Assembly: GCA_015680685.1 (NCBI GenBank)
Contig: MNCI01007715.1
Location: 424,577 to 488,576, forward strand
DNA length: 64,000 nucleotides
Origin: Gnetum montanum
Lineage: Eukaryota; Streptophyta; Gnetopsida; Gnetales; Gnetaceae
Reading direction: 5' to 3'
Part shown: piece by piece, positions 1 to 10,459 of the stretch
Position numbering within the stretch: the stretch's first letter is position 1
Layout of the letters: each line of letters begins with the position of its first letter
Notes under the pieces: generated by a model
Database searches by the model: none
The model's input: only the letters and a program-made list of their open reading frames with translations
What the model was told of the DNA's origin: nothing
Translations under genes and position numbers: made by a program

Positions 1-1377
1 GATGCACTGGCTACGCTGGCCTTAAACATGCCCTCACATCTATTCGACACTTGTCCTACTTTAATAACAAATTGTATAGGTCCTATTGTTCAGGCGGCGC
101 AAATATCTTCTCTTCTCGAAGAAAGCACACTAGAATGGTATGACAACATTAAAACTTACCTCTTGCAAGGCGAGCTACCGCATGAATTGACACGTGTACA
201 GAAAGATGAAATCCGCAAGTGAGCTAGGCAGTACGTAATCATAGGAGACAGTACTCTCTGTAGACGCTCTTTTGATGGTGTGTTGCTTACTTGCGTTAAC
301 AAAGACCAAGCACAGCGTATCGTTGGCGAGGTTCACGAGGGATTATGCGGAGGACACGTAGCACCACGGGCTATGGCTTCAAAAATTCGCCGCTTAGGGT
401 ACTACTAGCCACGCATGGAAAAAGATTGCTTGACAAAGGATAAAACTTGTGACACGTGTCAACGTCACGCAAATCTTATACACGTGTCGCCTACAGAGTT
501 ACATACGACTCAAATAACATGGCCGTTTCAACAATGGGGGCTAGACATTATAGGTCCCATCACTCTGAAATCTTCCGCAGGTCATAGCTTCATAATTACC
601 GCTACTGAGTACTTCACGAAGTGGGTAAAAGCTATTCCTTTAAAGAAGATCACATCTCAATAGATTTGCCATTTCATCTTAGATAACATTGTAACCAGAT
701 TTGGTCTCCCGATGACTATCGTGACCGACAATGGGCCACAGTTTAGTAGTACGGAAACCAAATCCTTCTGTGATAGCCTTGGCATTAAACAATCTTTTTC
801 CTCGCCCTACTACCCGCAAACGAATGGTCAAGTTGAAGCAACAAACAAGGTCATCATTAATCTGCTCAAGAAAATGCTCGACAGCAACAAGAGATGGTGG
901 CACGAAAAAATCCTCTATGTGCTATGGGCGTATTGTACTACATGTAGGATGGCTACAGAGAGTACACCCTATAGCCTAGTCTACGGATCTGAAGCAGTGC
1001 TGCCCCTCGAGTTGCAAATTCCTTCTCTGAGAATGGTCCTCTCCACGATTATAAATGAGGCTCAACACACCAAGTCTCGAATCATGGATTTGGACTCAGT
1101 AGAAGAAAAGCGAATACAAACGCTTGATACAATCGAAAAGTATCAAGACAAGCAGAGGCAAAAGCATCGTCACAATCTTCAGCAGCGTCCGATCAAGAAA
1201 GGAGATTTAGTTCTCAAGGCCGTTCGCGAACCAGTAGGCAAATTCTCTGCAAACTGGGAGGGCCCTTTCTTGGTGACTGATGCGTATAGCAATGGAGCAT
1301 TCAAGTTAGCGGATGTCGACGGCAATGAGTTACCAAACCCTGTCAATCATATATATCTGAAGTGGTACTACATATAA
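1..1377 (+). pseudogene. Ty3/gypsy (Tat-like) pol 3' part: RNase H tail and integrase
   Basis: This is the C-terminal end of a retrotransposon polyprotein, open from the window edge in one frame to a TAA at 1375-1377. It starts with the end of RNase H (DALATLA). The integrase zinc-binding domain follows (HEGLCGGH, then CDTCQRH). The catalytic core keeps all three acidic residues: D in QWGLDIIGP (codon 544-546), D in TDNGPQF (727-729) and E in NGQVEATNK (835-837). A C-terminal domain ends with KWYYI. Three in-frame stops break it: TGA at 220-222, TAG at 406-408 (a Trp position in the family) and TAG at 661-663. No frameshift is needed, so decay is recent. The integrase wording and the repeat-bearing 3' region point to the Tat/Ogre branch; this placement is inference. 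Confidence 0.9.
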
Positions 1378-1415
1378 TTACATCTCCAGTGCGAATATCA
1401 GGTATGGCCACAATC

Positions 1416-1899
1416 GTCCGCTATGATGCTAAACTGGCAACAACCGTCCGCTACGACGTAAAACTGGCACGCCCTTCACGCGTCTGCCACAACGCTAAAC
1501 TGGCATTGACCGTCCACCACGACGTAAAACTGGCAAGTTGTAACCGTCCGCTACGACGTAAAACTGGCAATGTTATACAGGTCCGCCAAGACAAAAAACT
1601 AGCATCTTTTGCATGCATCTGCCATGATGCTAAACTGGCACCGGCTGTCCGTCATGACATAAAACTGGCAAAGGTAAGCAATCGTCTGCTGAGACGTAAA
1701 ACCAGCACAGACTTGTCCCTGGGTCATGACACGAAACTGACATCCACAACACGGTCTGCTGAGACCATAAATCAGCCCCACCACTGTCCGCTACGACGTA
1801 AAACTAGCATTTCTCGGTCCGCCCAGACTTTAAACTAGGACCATGGTCTGCTGAAACTTAAAACCAGCAACGACAGTCTACCAGGACTTAAAACTGGGG
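1416..1899 (+). repeat. 15-copy spaced 24-bp repeat array in the Tat 3' region
   Basis: Fifteen copies of a 24-bp core start at 1416, 1446, 1482, 1512, 1546, 1581, 1617, 1647, 1684, 1715, 1754, 1786, 1817, 1846 and 1876. The core begins GTCYGCY, has GAC near the middle and ends TAAAACTGGCA. The copies are separated by 5 to 15 bases of unrelated sequence, giving a period of 29 to 39 bp. Copies at 1446, 1546 and 1786 are identical or nearly so; copies at 1684, 1754 and 1846 share a GTCTGCTGA variant. One frame is open through much of it (1362-1838), but the variable spacing argues against coding. Tat/Ogre elements are known for hypervariable, tandemly repeated 3' untranslated regions. Confidence 0.9.
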
Positions 1900-2316
1900 C
1901 TCACAAATTGCTCTCATGCAATTCAAGCGAGCGTGATTATCTCTGTACAGTTACAAGACACATGGAATGGGCTGCTGAGATAGTTCCAACGTCACTACCT
2001 CACCGGCATTCTGCTGATCCCTTGGATGTGCTGAAGGGCATACTTCGCAGATACCATCACTGAACCTATTTCAGTGGTGGTGCCTCTGAGAGGTTCGTTT
2101 CGTCGTCCAGAGCCCCAAAGGCGTTCTCATCAACTACGGCTTTGGGAATTTCTGCTCATCATCAGTATCAGGCTCTGGATTCACAGATTCATCTGGCCTG
2201 TTCTTTGCATAACCGGTCAAATGCGCTGAGTCTGATGTTCTTTGGCGGTGATATGCTAGGCCGAGCGTTAAGGGTGAAAACTCGGGCCTCGTGCTACAGT
2301 TCCCCCTTCATGGCCC
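1900..2316 (+). mobile_element. Tat-like element 3' untranslated region up to assembly gap
   Basis: This non-coding sequence continues the element after the repeat array. It keeps many CpG dinucleotides and contains no convincing reading frame. No polypurine tract or LTR start could be placed before the gap, so the LTR boundary probably lies inside the gap. Confidence 0.6.
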
Positions 2317-3043
2317 NNNNNNNNNNNNNNNNNNNNNNNNNNNNNNNNNNNNNNNNNNNNNNNNNNNNNNNNNNNNNNNNNNNNNNNNNNNNNNNNNNNN
2401 NNNNNNNNNNNNNNNNNNNNNNNNNNNNNNNNNNNNNNNNNNNNNNNNNNNNNNNNNNNNNNNNNNNNNNNNNNNNNNNNNNNNNNNNNNNNNNNNNNNN
2501 NNNNNNNNNNNNNNNNNNNNNNNNNNNNNNNNNNNNNNNNNNNNNNNNNNNNNNNNNNNNNNNNNNNNNNNNNNNNNNNNNNNNNNNNNNNNNNNNNNNN
2601 NNNNNNNNNNNNNNNNNNNNNNNNNNNNNNNNNNNNNNNNNNNNNNNNNNNNNNNNNNNNNNNNNNNNNNNNNNNNNNNNNNNNNNNNNNNNNNNNNNNN
2701 NNNNNNNNNNNNNNNNNNNNNNNNNNNNNNNNNNNNNNNNNNNNNNNNNNNNNNNNNNNNNNNNNNNNNNNNNNNNNNNNNNNNNNNNNNNNNNNNNNNN
2801 NNNNNNNNNNNNNNNNNNNNNNNNNNNNNNNNNNNNNNNNNNNNNNNNNNNNNNNNNNNNNNNNNNNNNNNNNNNNNNNNNNNNNNNNNNNNNNNNNNNN
2901 NNNNNNNNNNNNNNNNNNNNNNNNNNNNNNNNNNNNNNNNNNNNNNNNNNNNNNNNNNNNNNNNNNNNNNNNNNNNNNNNNNNNNNNNNNNNNNNNNNNN
3001 NNNNNNNNNNNNNNNNNNNNNNNNNNNNNNNNNNNNNNNNNNN
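2317..3043. other. Assembly gap (727 N)
   Basis: An unbroken run of N. Apparent reading frames crossing it are artefacts of translating N. Confidence 1.
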
Positions 3044-3474
3044 CTTTTGCAGATTTCCTATCTTACTATGTTTTCCATCTTTTTTCTATGGTACGCAACA
3101 TAGCGTAATGACGCTTAGTGTAACATAGTCTGATATTAGAAGGCGGTTTACTTCAGCAGATTTGGCAAAGCCTAAGGCCTAAGCAGCGTAATATGCGATC
3201 TCTCGTGTATTCTGCTAAGTCTTTTGTCCAGGGGCAAATTTATGCTCTGTTACGCAAGGTAGTATAATAAGCTTTGAAAACGTCAAAGAGAATCCAAAGG
3301 AAGCGCAACAGATCAACTTTTTTCTCTTTCTTGCAGATTGATCACCTTACGCTCGTTATGCAACACAGCGTACGTCAGCGTAATTCATCACCAAGTTAAT
3401 CATTGTTTACGCTTCACTACACTTGGCAGCGTGAACGAGCGTAAAGCAACTTGAGTCCATTACTTTTGTGCTTT

Positions 3475-3514
3475 ATTACGCTCTTGCACGCGACACAATG
3501 CATACGAGCGTAAT
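3475..3514. repeat. Inverted repeat in LTR-like segment
   Basis: Perfect 9-bp arms ATTACGCTC (3475-3483) and GAGCGTAAT (3506-3514) surround a 22-base loop. A second inverted repeat lies nearby, GCACAATA at 3565-3572 and TATTGTGC at 3585-3592. Both sit upstream of the TATA motifs and could be protein-binding sites or stem-loops. Confidence 0.8.
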
Positions 3515-3675
3515 GTAGCCCTAAATCAACTGAGACATGCCCGATCCACATTTGTCATCCATATGCACAATACGCAGATGCGCATATTGTGCGTAGTCAC
3601 GAATTTCAACACAAGGATGGTCAAGCCAACGATCTTCTGAAAGGTTTGAAACACGTGTCATCACAGCCATGCCTT

Positions 3676-3731
3676 CCCCACATATTGTCAAACTTATAAA
3701 TATCCCCACATATTGTCAAACTTATAAATAT
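3676..3731 (+). promoter_or_regulatory. Perfect 28-bp tandem duplication carrying two TATA boxes
   Basis: Bases 3676-3703 and 3704-3731 are identical, and each ends in TTATAAATAT, so two TATAAATA boxes lie 28 bp apart. The position, upstream of an A/G-rich GAGACACAGAGAGAG stretch, fits the U3/R boundary of an LTR promoter. The perfect identity means the duplication is recent. Confidence 0.75.
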
Positions 3732-4240
3732 CCCAGTTGGCGAAGAAAAGACACGGAGACACAGAGAGAGATAGAGAAAGAGAGTAGCATTTTGGCAATC
3801 TTTTGGGCAGCACTATCCTTTAGCAGAGACAGGAAACATTTTGCTTGAACATTGGCAGCAAGAGCAATTGGTCCTTGGGCAAAGATACAACTTTCTCCAT
3901 TGGTGATCGCTGGTAGTTCTGAGTTGAGACTACCCAAGGCAAAAGGAGCAGATCAGAGATCGAGAGATCATCTGGTGTGGCTTGTGAGTTTTATTGATCA
4001 GAAGCAGTTGATCGATAGACGTCAGAACTTGACCTTCCTTGCATCCCATCTCTGGCCTACGAGGTAGATTGGACTCCATTCTGTACTTCTGCTTAGACAA
4101 TTTTCTTGTTATTTTGTGTTTGTTTCACACAAGACAATCGGGGTCTCCCCAGTGTAACCTGGTATACAAAATATTCATTTTTCGGGTCAAAGCATAGATC
4201 TTAAAATCACACGTTTCTCTCGTGTCTGATCCCTTTTACC

Positions 4241-4560
4241 ATGTTAACATTATCATTATTACAATTCATCTATGTCGTTTTTCTCTCATTTCGCAACTCG
4301 TCGAATCAAATTGTTCCACGAAGTATTCATAATCTCCATCGGTTTACTGATTTAGTAAGTCCCTGTCTGATCGACAAGATCATTCAGGGCACTGCAGATT
4401 CGTTTTCTCCAGCACAGCCCTCGCACGGATTCATGGTTAAGACTGTATCCACGGATTTTGTTTGGTATTCCAGCTGCCAACATTTTCCATCGTTACAATG
4501 CCAACCTTACCATGTTAATAGGAGGTTGACCTAGGATCAAGCTGGAGAAATAGGTAGTGA
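4241..4560. other. Unassigned spacer
   Basis: This stretch between the LTR-like segment and the next element holds a 97-codon open frame (4241-4534, plus) whose product resembles nothing I recognise. I treat it as chance. Confidence 0.4.
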
Positions 4561-6025
4561 CCACTTATGCATTATACAAGAAAAAGTTTGCAGATAGAAA
4601 AGTTTCTCTACAAAAACTTGACATTGAAAAGTCAGAATTTTAGGTGGTTAAAGATCACTACTATGGATAGAAGGATGTTGCTTTAAACCTAGCTAGGAGA
4701 CTCACAGATTATCATGAGTTCAAAGAAAAGGCCAAAGCATTTGAAGTGGAGCAATGATAGTTTGCAGCTTAGTACATAAAGGCCAACAAAATGTTTCCAT
4801 AGCTACCATGCCCCAGGGAAATATCGGTGCTAACACACATTAGTTCGGTAGCCTAGATGGTATAGGATCCATGAATGAAAGAAGAAAAGTTGTAGGTGCT
4901 CCTCAACTATTACAAATTTCATAAGCCTGGCGACAAAGGAAAGTGACTGATGGAGGAGCCACCACCTTCGGAAACTACATGAGATTCCCTAATTTTATGT
5001 CTTGTAATAATGTGTCCAAATTTTTGTAAAACACCATTGTGGCATGTAAGAGTCCATTTGTCTATTTGATTGTTTGAGTCATTCAATAATTCCATACCTT
5101 CCAAACATTTTGTAAAGAAGTTGTTCCTTATTTTGTTAACTCAAGGATGAGTTTTCATTCAATCATGGGGGGTATGATGAGTCATGCTTATGTCAACCCT
5201 GATATTGAATATGTGATATCAGGTCCCAAGAAACGATGTCATATACTCGATATCATCTCCTTAATGCTAGCCTATAAATACAACACTTGGGTGCATGGTT
5301 GAAGGATAGTTTAGTTTTAGTTTTCAGTTAGATTTTTCATAGATTGTTGATTTTCAGTTTTGTTATTCCCAGTGCATGCTCGTAGTGTGATGTCTATGAT
5401 TGTACAACATTCTTATTCGAGTGTGATGCACTTGGACACGTTACATGACTAAAAATAAAGATCGCGATTACTTCCATCATTGCAGCATCCACTTAGATTT
5501 ATTATTAATTTAATTGTTTAATTATTTAAAATTTTCCTTAGTTAATATTTTCGTTTATTGCTATTTACAATTCCTATCATTAAGCAGAATGTGTATGGCT
5601 AATCACAAGTGCTTAAGCGTAATTACTTGGTAATCCAACAATGTATTATTTGGAAAACCTAGTGACATACACTTGGCAATTCCAGTGGTAGTCATATGAA
5701 GTCCAAGACATGTGCGGATGATTAGGAACGTATATTCATCACATGTAGGCTAGTTAGATTTTACTTTCTATTTTTTAGTAGCTTAATTAATTTATCTCTT
5801 CATTGTCATTAGAAGTAGCATAGGATTAGACAACATCATATGCCTCACTTTGCACTAAACCATATGTGACAAAATTACCACTAGTCCAAGTGAGAAAACA
5901 ACAAACTACGATCAAAGCATAATAATTTAGATGCATAACTAGTTCCATCCATAGAATTCAACCGAATCATGCATGAATGCTTATGATTTGTATGGTTGGG
6001 CGTAGGGGCACCTCGCCACTCATCA
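4561..6025 (+). mobile_element. Athila-like Ty3/gypsy element E: 3' end with 3' LTR
   Basis: The 3' LTR at 5175-6025 starts TGATGAGTCATG and ends CACTCATCA. Just before it is ACTCAAGGATGAGTTTTCA followed by a purine-rich tract ATGGGGGGTA (5166-5174). The same phrase precedes the 3' LTRs of elements B (32,574) and C (41,204), so this is a 3' end and not a solo LTR. The part upstream (about 4561-5174) is decayed and in several frames; I could not assign it to a pol domain. A TATA box (CTATAAATA) sits at about 5274. The 5' part of the element is not in the window. Confidence 0.7.
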
Positions 6026-6134
6026 ATATCCAATCTACATGTAGTAGTAAAGTATTCTTATATAGGTCCTACCTTATATAATACAAATATATAATGATAC
6101 TAGAAGAAATAAACTACATTATATAGATATTAGA

Positions 6135-6412
6135 GGGAGACTTGGAGTAGTTTCTATGTCATAAAAGTTATAAGAATGGTGACTTAGATGATTTGGACAT
6201 GTGAAAAGAAGATCAAACAATGAGCCTATAAACAAATGTTGCTACATTACTATTCTAGAAAAGTCACTGAACAAAAGACCAAAGAAGACATGGGAAAAAA
6301 GTGAGTGAAGATGATTTATAGAAACTAAAAACAAACAAAGATCTAGATTTTCATAGAGGCAAATGGCAATTTTTTTTGGACAAGGCTAGGATGATGATGA
6401 TAATGATGATAC
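6135..6412 (+). mobile_element. RTE-type LINE 3' tail
   Basis: The decayed translation matches the C-terminal end of plant RTE LINE proteins (GDLDDLDM, then a stretch with KTWEK-like and DFHRGKWQ-like wording in shifting frames). It ends in a (GAT)n microsatellite at about 6393-6412, the usual 3' terminus of RTE elements. The piece is closely paralleled by 53,775-54,145, which ends in (GAC)n. It is 5' truncated or cut by LTR element E. Confidence 0.65.
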
Positions 6413-7353
6413 AAGTCCTACCTTGTAGGAGTAGGTGTTAGGATGTATTTTCTATCTTTAATTAGATTTCGTATACTCAAATGAGGTTATGACCTTAGCA
6501 ATGAGCACTTGAGACTAATGGTACATAACAAGAAATAGTTGAGACTCAACCTTCTAAATATTTAGTCCTATCTCCACTTTAAGGATATATTTTGAGACAT
6601 GAGCCAAGGTTGGTTATTGAGCATGTTAGTAGTAGGACTATTGCTAAGACTTTGCCATTAAGGACTTATTTTAGGATCATGTAGAATTGCCTCATAATTA
6701 GTAGTGAGATTGATACCTAGAATTGACATATAAACAATTCTATATAGTTCATTAAGATGTTGAAAACCTCATATAGAAAATTATAGTTTATAGGAATTAA
6801 CAACTATGAAAAGACATAATTATGAACTCATACAAGAAAATAAAAGGCTACAATATCAAATTATCATTCCACTAAAATTAAAGGAGTCTAGTGTTATTAT
6901 GAAAAAGAAAGATTGAAGGAATCTTCTAGTAACAAAAGGCTTCTAACAAAAGAATATACATGTTATCCAAAATAGAAATATGTGTATGAAAAGGTAACGC
7001 AGATAGGACTAATGAAGAAAGTTATTAGAATTGTATTGAATTATTAGGAAAATTGCAAGACTTAAGTGAAGAAAATAATTTTCTTTACCATTCCTTACAA
7101 AATTATATTAGAGCCTTTGTAGAAGGCTTAGTCAAGACCTAGAAATGTTTTATTAAGGAAGGGAATCATACCATTTCTTTGCCTAGTAGATTACCAAGGT
7201 TTATTAAGGATATAGTAACAAAATTTACAACTAGACCTATTGAATTAATTCCATGTCATTCCTTCCTCCAAAGTGAATGCAATTTTCTATTTCTTGTGAC
7301 CTTTATGAGTAAGACATTATAGAGATGCAGATAAATTTTTTCATTATAATAAT
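6413..7353. other. Unassigned AT-rich sequence
   Basis: No intact reading frame or recognised domain. A weakly coding-looking stretch around 6800-7260 (plus) is rich in Lys and Glu with frequent stops and could be an old retroelement relic, but I cannot name it. Confidence 0.4.
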
Positions 7354-7849
7354 TGGTAGAGATATGTAAACAAAATTTGTACTTAACTTGTGTTGAACTT
7401 CACTTTTATCTTTTACCTTTTGTTAATTTTAGAATTTTCCAAAGAACAATTAAGATTTCTAAAACTTGTTGTGAAAGAAAAAGTGAAGATATGTCTAAGT
7501 TAATTATTGGTTTTCATTCTTTTAACCTTGAATCTGGTTATTTAAATCCATCTTAGGTTGGTTATGGTCAGTGAGTTGAGAGTGTATGATCTCTTGTATA
7601 AGGGTTACTATAATGAGAGCAATTGGTTTTTGAGTTTGTCTTGTGAGTGTTGTTTGTAATCTCTTTGATTTGATTTGAAAACTGAATGAAGTTGCTTTCC
7701 TATGTATTTCCCTAGTTTCTTCCTCACTCCCTTCTACAATTTGTTTTTCCTTGTTGTTTTATTAATATTCACGTGTAACATTTTGCTTATAACATTTATG
7801 TTGTGAATATTTTGGATCTAACATTTTTCACATGATCATTTTTGTAATA
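7354..7849 (+). repeat. Copia 5' LTR
   Basis: It aligns along its whole length with 9076-9574 at roughly 85 to 90 percent by eye. Both share the stretch ending GTGTATGATCT, then CTTGTGAGTGTT. Confidence 0.85.
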
Positions 7850-7962
7850 ATTGGCATTGAAGTGCAAGATTAAAATTATGCAATGTTTGTTATTGATTGA
7901 GTGTAGTTTTGCATATTGTTTTTCTATTTTTTGGTGAATGCTCTATGTATAGGTTGTGTAGG

Positions 7963-8745
7963 ATGGAGAAGACAAGATTGATCTTGGTAGACAAATTTGA
8001 TGGCCAAAATTATGAGCTTTGAAAGATCAAAGTGGAAGACATGTTGTTTGATCAACATCTTGAATTGCATATACAAGGATCAAATGCAAGACCTGCATCC
8101 GTTCTTGTTAATGAATGGAATAAACTAGATCGAAAAGCTTTTGCAACTATTTAATGATCTATGAAGGATTCCATTCTTATCAATGTGTAGGAGGAAACAA
8201 CTGCATATGGTTTGTGTTACAAGTTAGAATCTTAGTATCAATCAAAGACTGTTACAAATCATGTCTTCTTGCATAGAAAATTACATAGTTTAAAACCAAA
8301 GGTGGACAAATCAATGCAATCTTATCTGCAACATTTTAATACTATTTTTTTCCACATGGATGCAACTGGAAAAAGAATGTCTAACGAAGATAAAGCTATG
8401 ACATTTCTTAGTTCATTACCTAAATCTTGGGATAATCTGGTAATAACTTTAAGTAGCAATACTTTATCTATATTGGATTTTTATGAGGTTGTAGGTGTTT
8501 TTCTCATTGAAGAAATTAGGTGTTCGACTAATCAAGGTTTATCATTGAAAGGAGGCTCATCATCAAATGGAGCTTTTCATCTTGAATAGAAGCAAAAGAG
8601 ATAGAGATCGAGATGTTGGCATTGCGGAAAGCTTGGACATGTGCATAAAGATTGTCCACTTTTAAAGGTTAATGGTAGTATTCCCAATGAATCTGAGTCT
8701 TCCAGACAAGTGAACTTTATGGAAGACACAATTAACCTTTGGTGA
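7963..8745 (+). pseudogene. Copia gag (UBN2-type with CCHC zinc knuckle), decayed
   Basis: The start codon at 7963 (MEKTRLILVDKFDGQNYEL) is typical of copia Gag. The capsid-like core follows (KSMQSYLQHFNTIFFHM, then LSSLPKSWDNLV). A zinc knuckle CWHCGKLGHVHKDC at about 8617-8658 fits C-x2-C-x4-H-x4-C. Several in-frame stops interrupt the first 300 bases and the region after 8587; one (TGA after YEL) replaces a Trp common in the family. The frame ends with TGA at 8743-8745, with no pol after it. Gag would form the nucleocapsid-like particle that packages element RNA. Confidence 0.85.
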
Positions 8746-9075
8746 TATGGTTTTTTAGTTATGGTTATTCTCTCAAGACTATAACTAGCAATAATAAGTG
8801 GGAGTTGTCTATTAGTTTGTTTTTGTCCAAGTTTTGTGTTAGCATTTGTTATAATTTTTAGGATAGCATTTGTTAGTGTTGTTGTAATTCTATCTCATGT
8901 TGTTCTAGCTTGAGGAGGCCTAGTCTATTAGGATGTTTTATTCAAAGATGCGCCTCAAATGGTTATGCGCATCTATGATTTTTCTGCATGTTGTGGAAGG
9001 CATACAGTATTGATTGATGAAGTTGTCCCAGCTTGTTTTTCATCAATTTGAGTGATTTGTCTTGAAGTGGGAGAT

Positions 9076-9574
9076 TGTTAGAGATATGAAGACAAAATCT
9101 ATAGTTAACCTATATTGAACTTCACTTTCCTCTTCTACCATTTGTTAGTTTTAGAATTTTCTAAAGAAGAATTAAGATTTCTAAAACTTGTTGTAAAAGA
9201 AAAAGTAAAGATGTGTCTAAGTTAATTATTGTTTGTTTCCATTCTTTTAACCCTAAATCTAGCTATTTAAATCCATCTTGGGTTGGTTATGGTCAAGGAG
9301 TTGAGAGTGTATGATCTTCCGTATAAGGGTTGTTGTAATGAGAGCAACTAATTTGTGAGTTTGTCTTGTGAGTGTTTTTTGTAATCTCTTTCATTTGATT
9401 TGAAAACTAAATGAAGTTTCTTTCGTGTGTATTTCCTTGGTTTCTTCCTCACTCTCTTTTGCAAGTTGTTTTTTCCTATTGTTTCATTAATATTCATGTA
9501 TAATGTTTTCCTTATAGTGTTTATGCCATGAATATTTTGGATTTGACATTTTGCACAAGATGATTTTTGTAACA
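9076..9574 (+). repeat. Copia 3' LTR
   Basis: Begins TGTTAGAGATATG directly after the purine tract and ends TTTTTGTAACA. It is followed by an A-run. Confidence 0.85.
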
Positions 9575-10414
9575 AAAAAAAAGGCTTCAAGTATGCAAGT
9601 AGTTACCTTTTTCCTTTCTTAGTGGCATAATTATAGTTGGAATATGATTTTCAAAAACTTTTGTGGGGAAGAAATTAAAGAATTATAGGTTTAAGAGCAT
9701 GAGGAGAAAAGAAATATTAATTCGCTTACAAAACTTGTTATGATCTCTTGGATTTATATGCAACAATGGCAACAAAATTTGTAGCTAGTTTGAGATAGTT
9801 AAAACCTGGAAATTAAGGTTTAAAGGTGTGTAATTCTTTCTACGTCATTTTGCTATTCACGTGACTGGACATGAGCCATACCAAGGGCCACGGGAACGAG
9901 CGTTACGCTCGACAGCTGCGACGTGTACGGGCATGTGACAAACATACGAAACCGCTACATGTATGTTGAGTGTTGGAAGAGACGGGTAGGTTTTGCCACC
10001 CTGCTATAAAGTAAAGTGCGCTGGTGCAATGGAAGAATCGCGGTTCGGTTGAACCCAGCTCATAGGTAATATCGTAATTCCTAACGTCCAGTAGTAAATG
10101 GATGACAACAAAAAGTTAAAAAATGGGAAAGGGGGGAGGTGGGTGCGGAGGACTAAATGACATAATTGCACGTCAAAATTCGTACACTAGCTGTAAAGAT
10201 ATGTCCAGATTGAATGTTTCAAAATCATATCTTGAATCGGGATACTAATTAAACCTGCCATTTTCGAATGACTTCCAAGCGATTTAACACTGACGTGGAA
10301 CGAAGTTTTTGCTTTTCTTATAGGTTAAATATGGTGTAATGGTTCAAATACGCTCTAATATTAACAAGCCGTTGTTATCGACAACAAAAACTTACGTGCA
10401 TTATTACTTGTTTG
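9575..10414. other. Intergenic region with CpG-rich patch
   Basis: No gene is recognised. Bases 9850-10,060 are CpG-rich, with CACGTG at about 9859-9864, a hairpin of CGAGCG (9897-9902) and CGCTCG (9906-9911) around a TTA loop, and a TATAAAG at about 10,004. This looks like unmethylated gene-flank DNA and could be a promoter remnant. A G-rich run lies at about 10,130-10,150. Confidence 0.5.
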
Positions 10415-10420
10415 TTTATT
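10415..10420 (-). terminator. Putative polyadenylation signal of PR-4
   Basis: AATAAA on the minus strand, about 40 bases after the stop codon, in an A/T-rich stretch. Confidence 0.6.
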
Positions 10421-10459
10421 TATGCAATATTTGGGAGGGTGAGCATAGGGCGGGGGTAA

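Larger units (their letters stand above)
3044..4240 (+). mobile_element. LTR-like CpG-rich segment, probably 3' LTR of the Tat-like element
   Basis: The segment has promoter-like structure: a region dense in GCGTAA/TTACGC words (about 3090-3515), two inverted repeats, then duplicated TATA motifs (3695-3702 and 3723-3730). A transcribed-looking stretch and a T-rich stretch near 4100-4150 follow. It keeps CpG dinucleotides like the Tat element on the other side of the gap, which suggests one young element. The exact LTR ends are not visible because of the gap and because no matching 5' LTR lies in the window. Confidence 0.5.
7354..9574 (+). mobile_element. Gag-only Ty1/copia element with two LTRs
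   Basis: Two LTRs of about 0.5 kb flank 1.2 kb of internal DNA. The 3' LTR (9076-9574) begins TGTTA and ends TAACA, a proper inverted terminal repeat; the 5' LTR (7354-7849) has TGGTA and TAATA at the same places. The site after the 5' LTR (TGGCATTGAAG, 7852-7862) resembles a tRNA-Met primer-binding site altered only by transitions. A purine-rich tract GAAGTGGGAGA precedes the 3' LTR. Only gag is present; protease, integrase, RT and RNase H are absent, so the element would depend on others. No clear target duplication was found. Confidence 0.85.

Noticed and set aside
1362-1838. 158-codon frame through the spaced repeat array with CHDAKLA-like repeats
   Set aside because: The period varies between 29 and 39 bp and is not a multiple of three, so protein repeats would not be maintained; more likely RNA or DNA structure.
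1416-1899. CRISPR array
   Set aside because: Repeat-spacer look only; spacers are 5-15 bases and the host is a plant retrotransposon.
2142-3128. Long open frames of 270-328 codons across 2,142-3,128
   Set aside because: They cross 727 N bases; the open frame is an artefact.
5175-6025. Solo LTR
   Set aside because: The conserved pre-LTR tail and purine tract lie directly upstream, so it is the 3' LTR of a truncated element.
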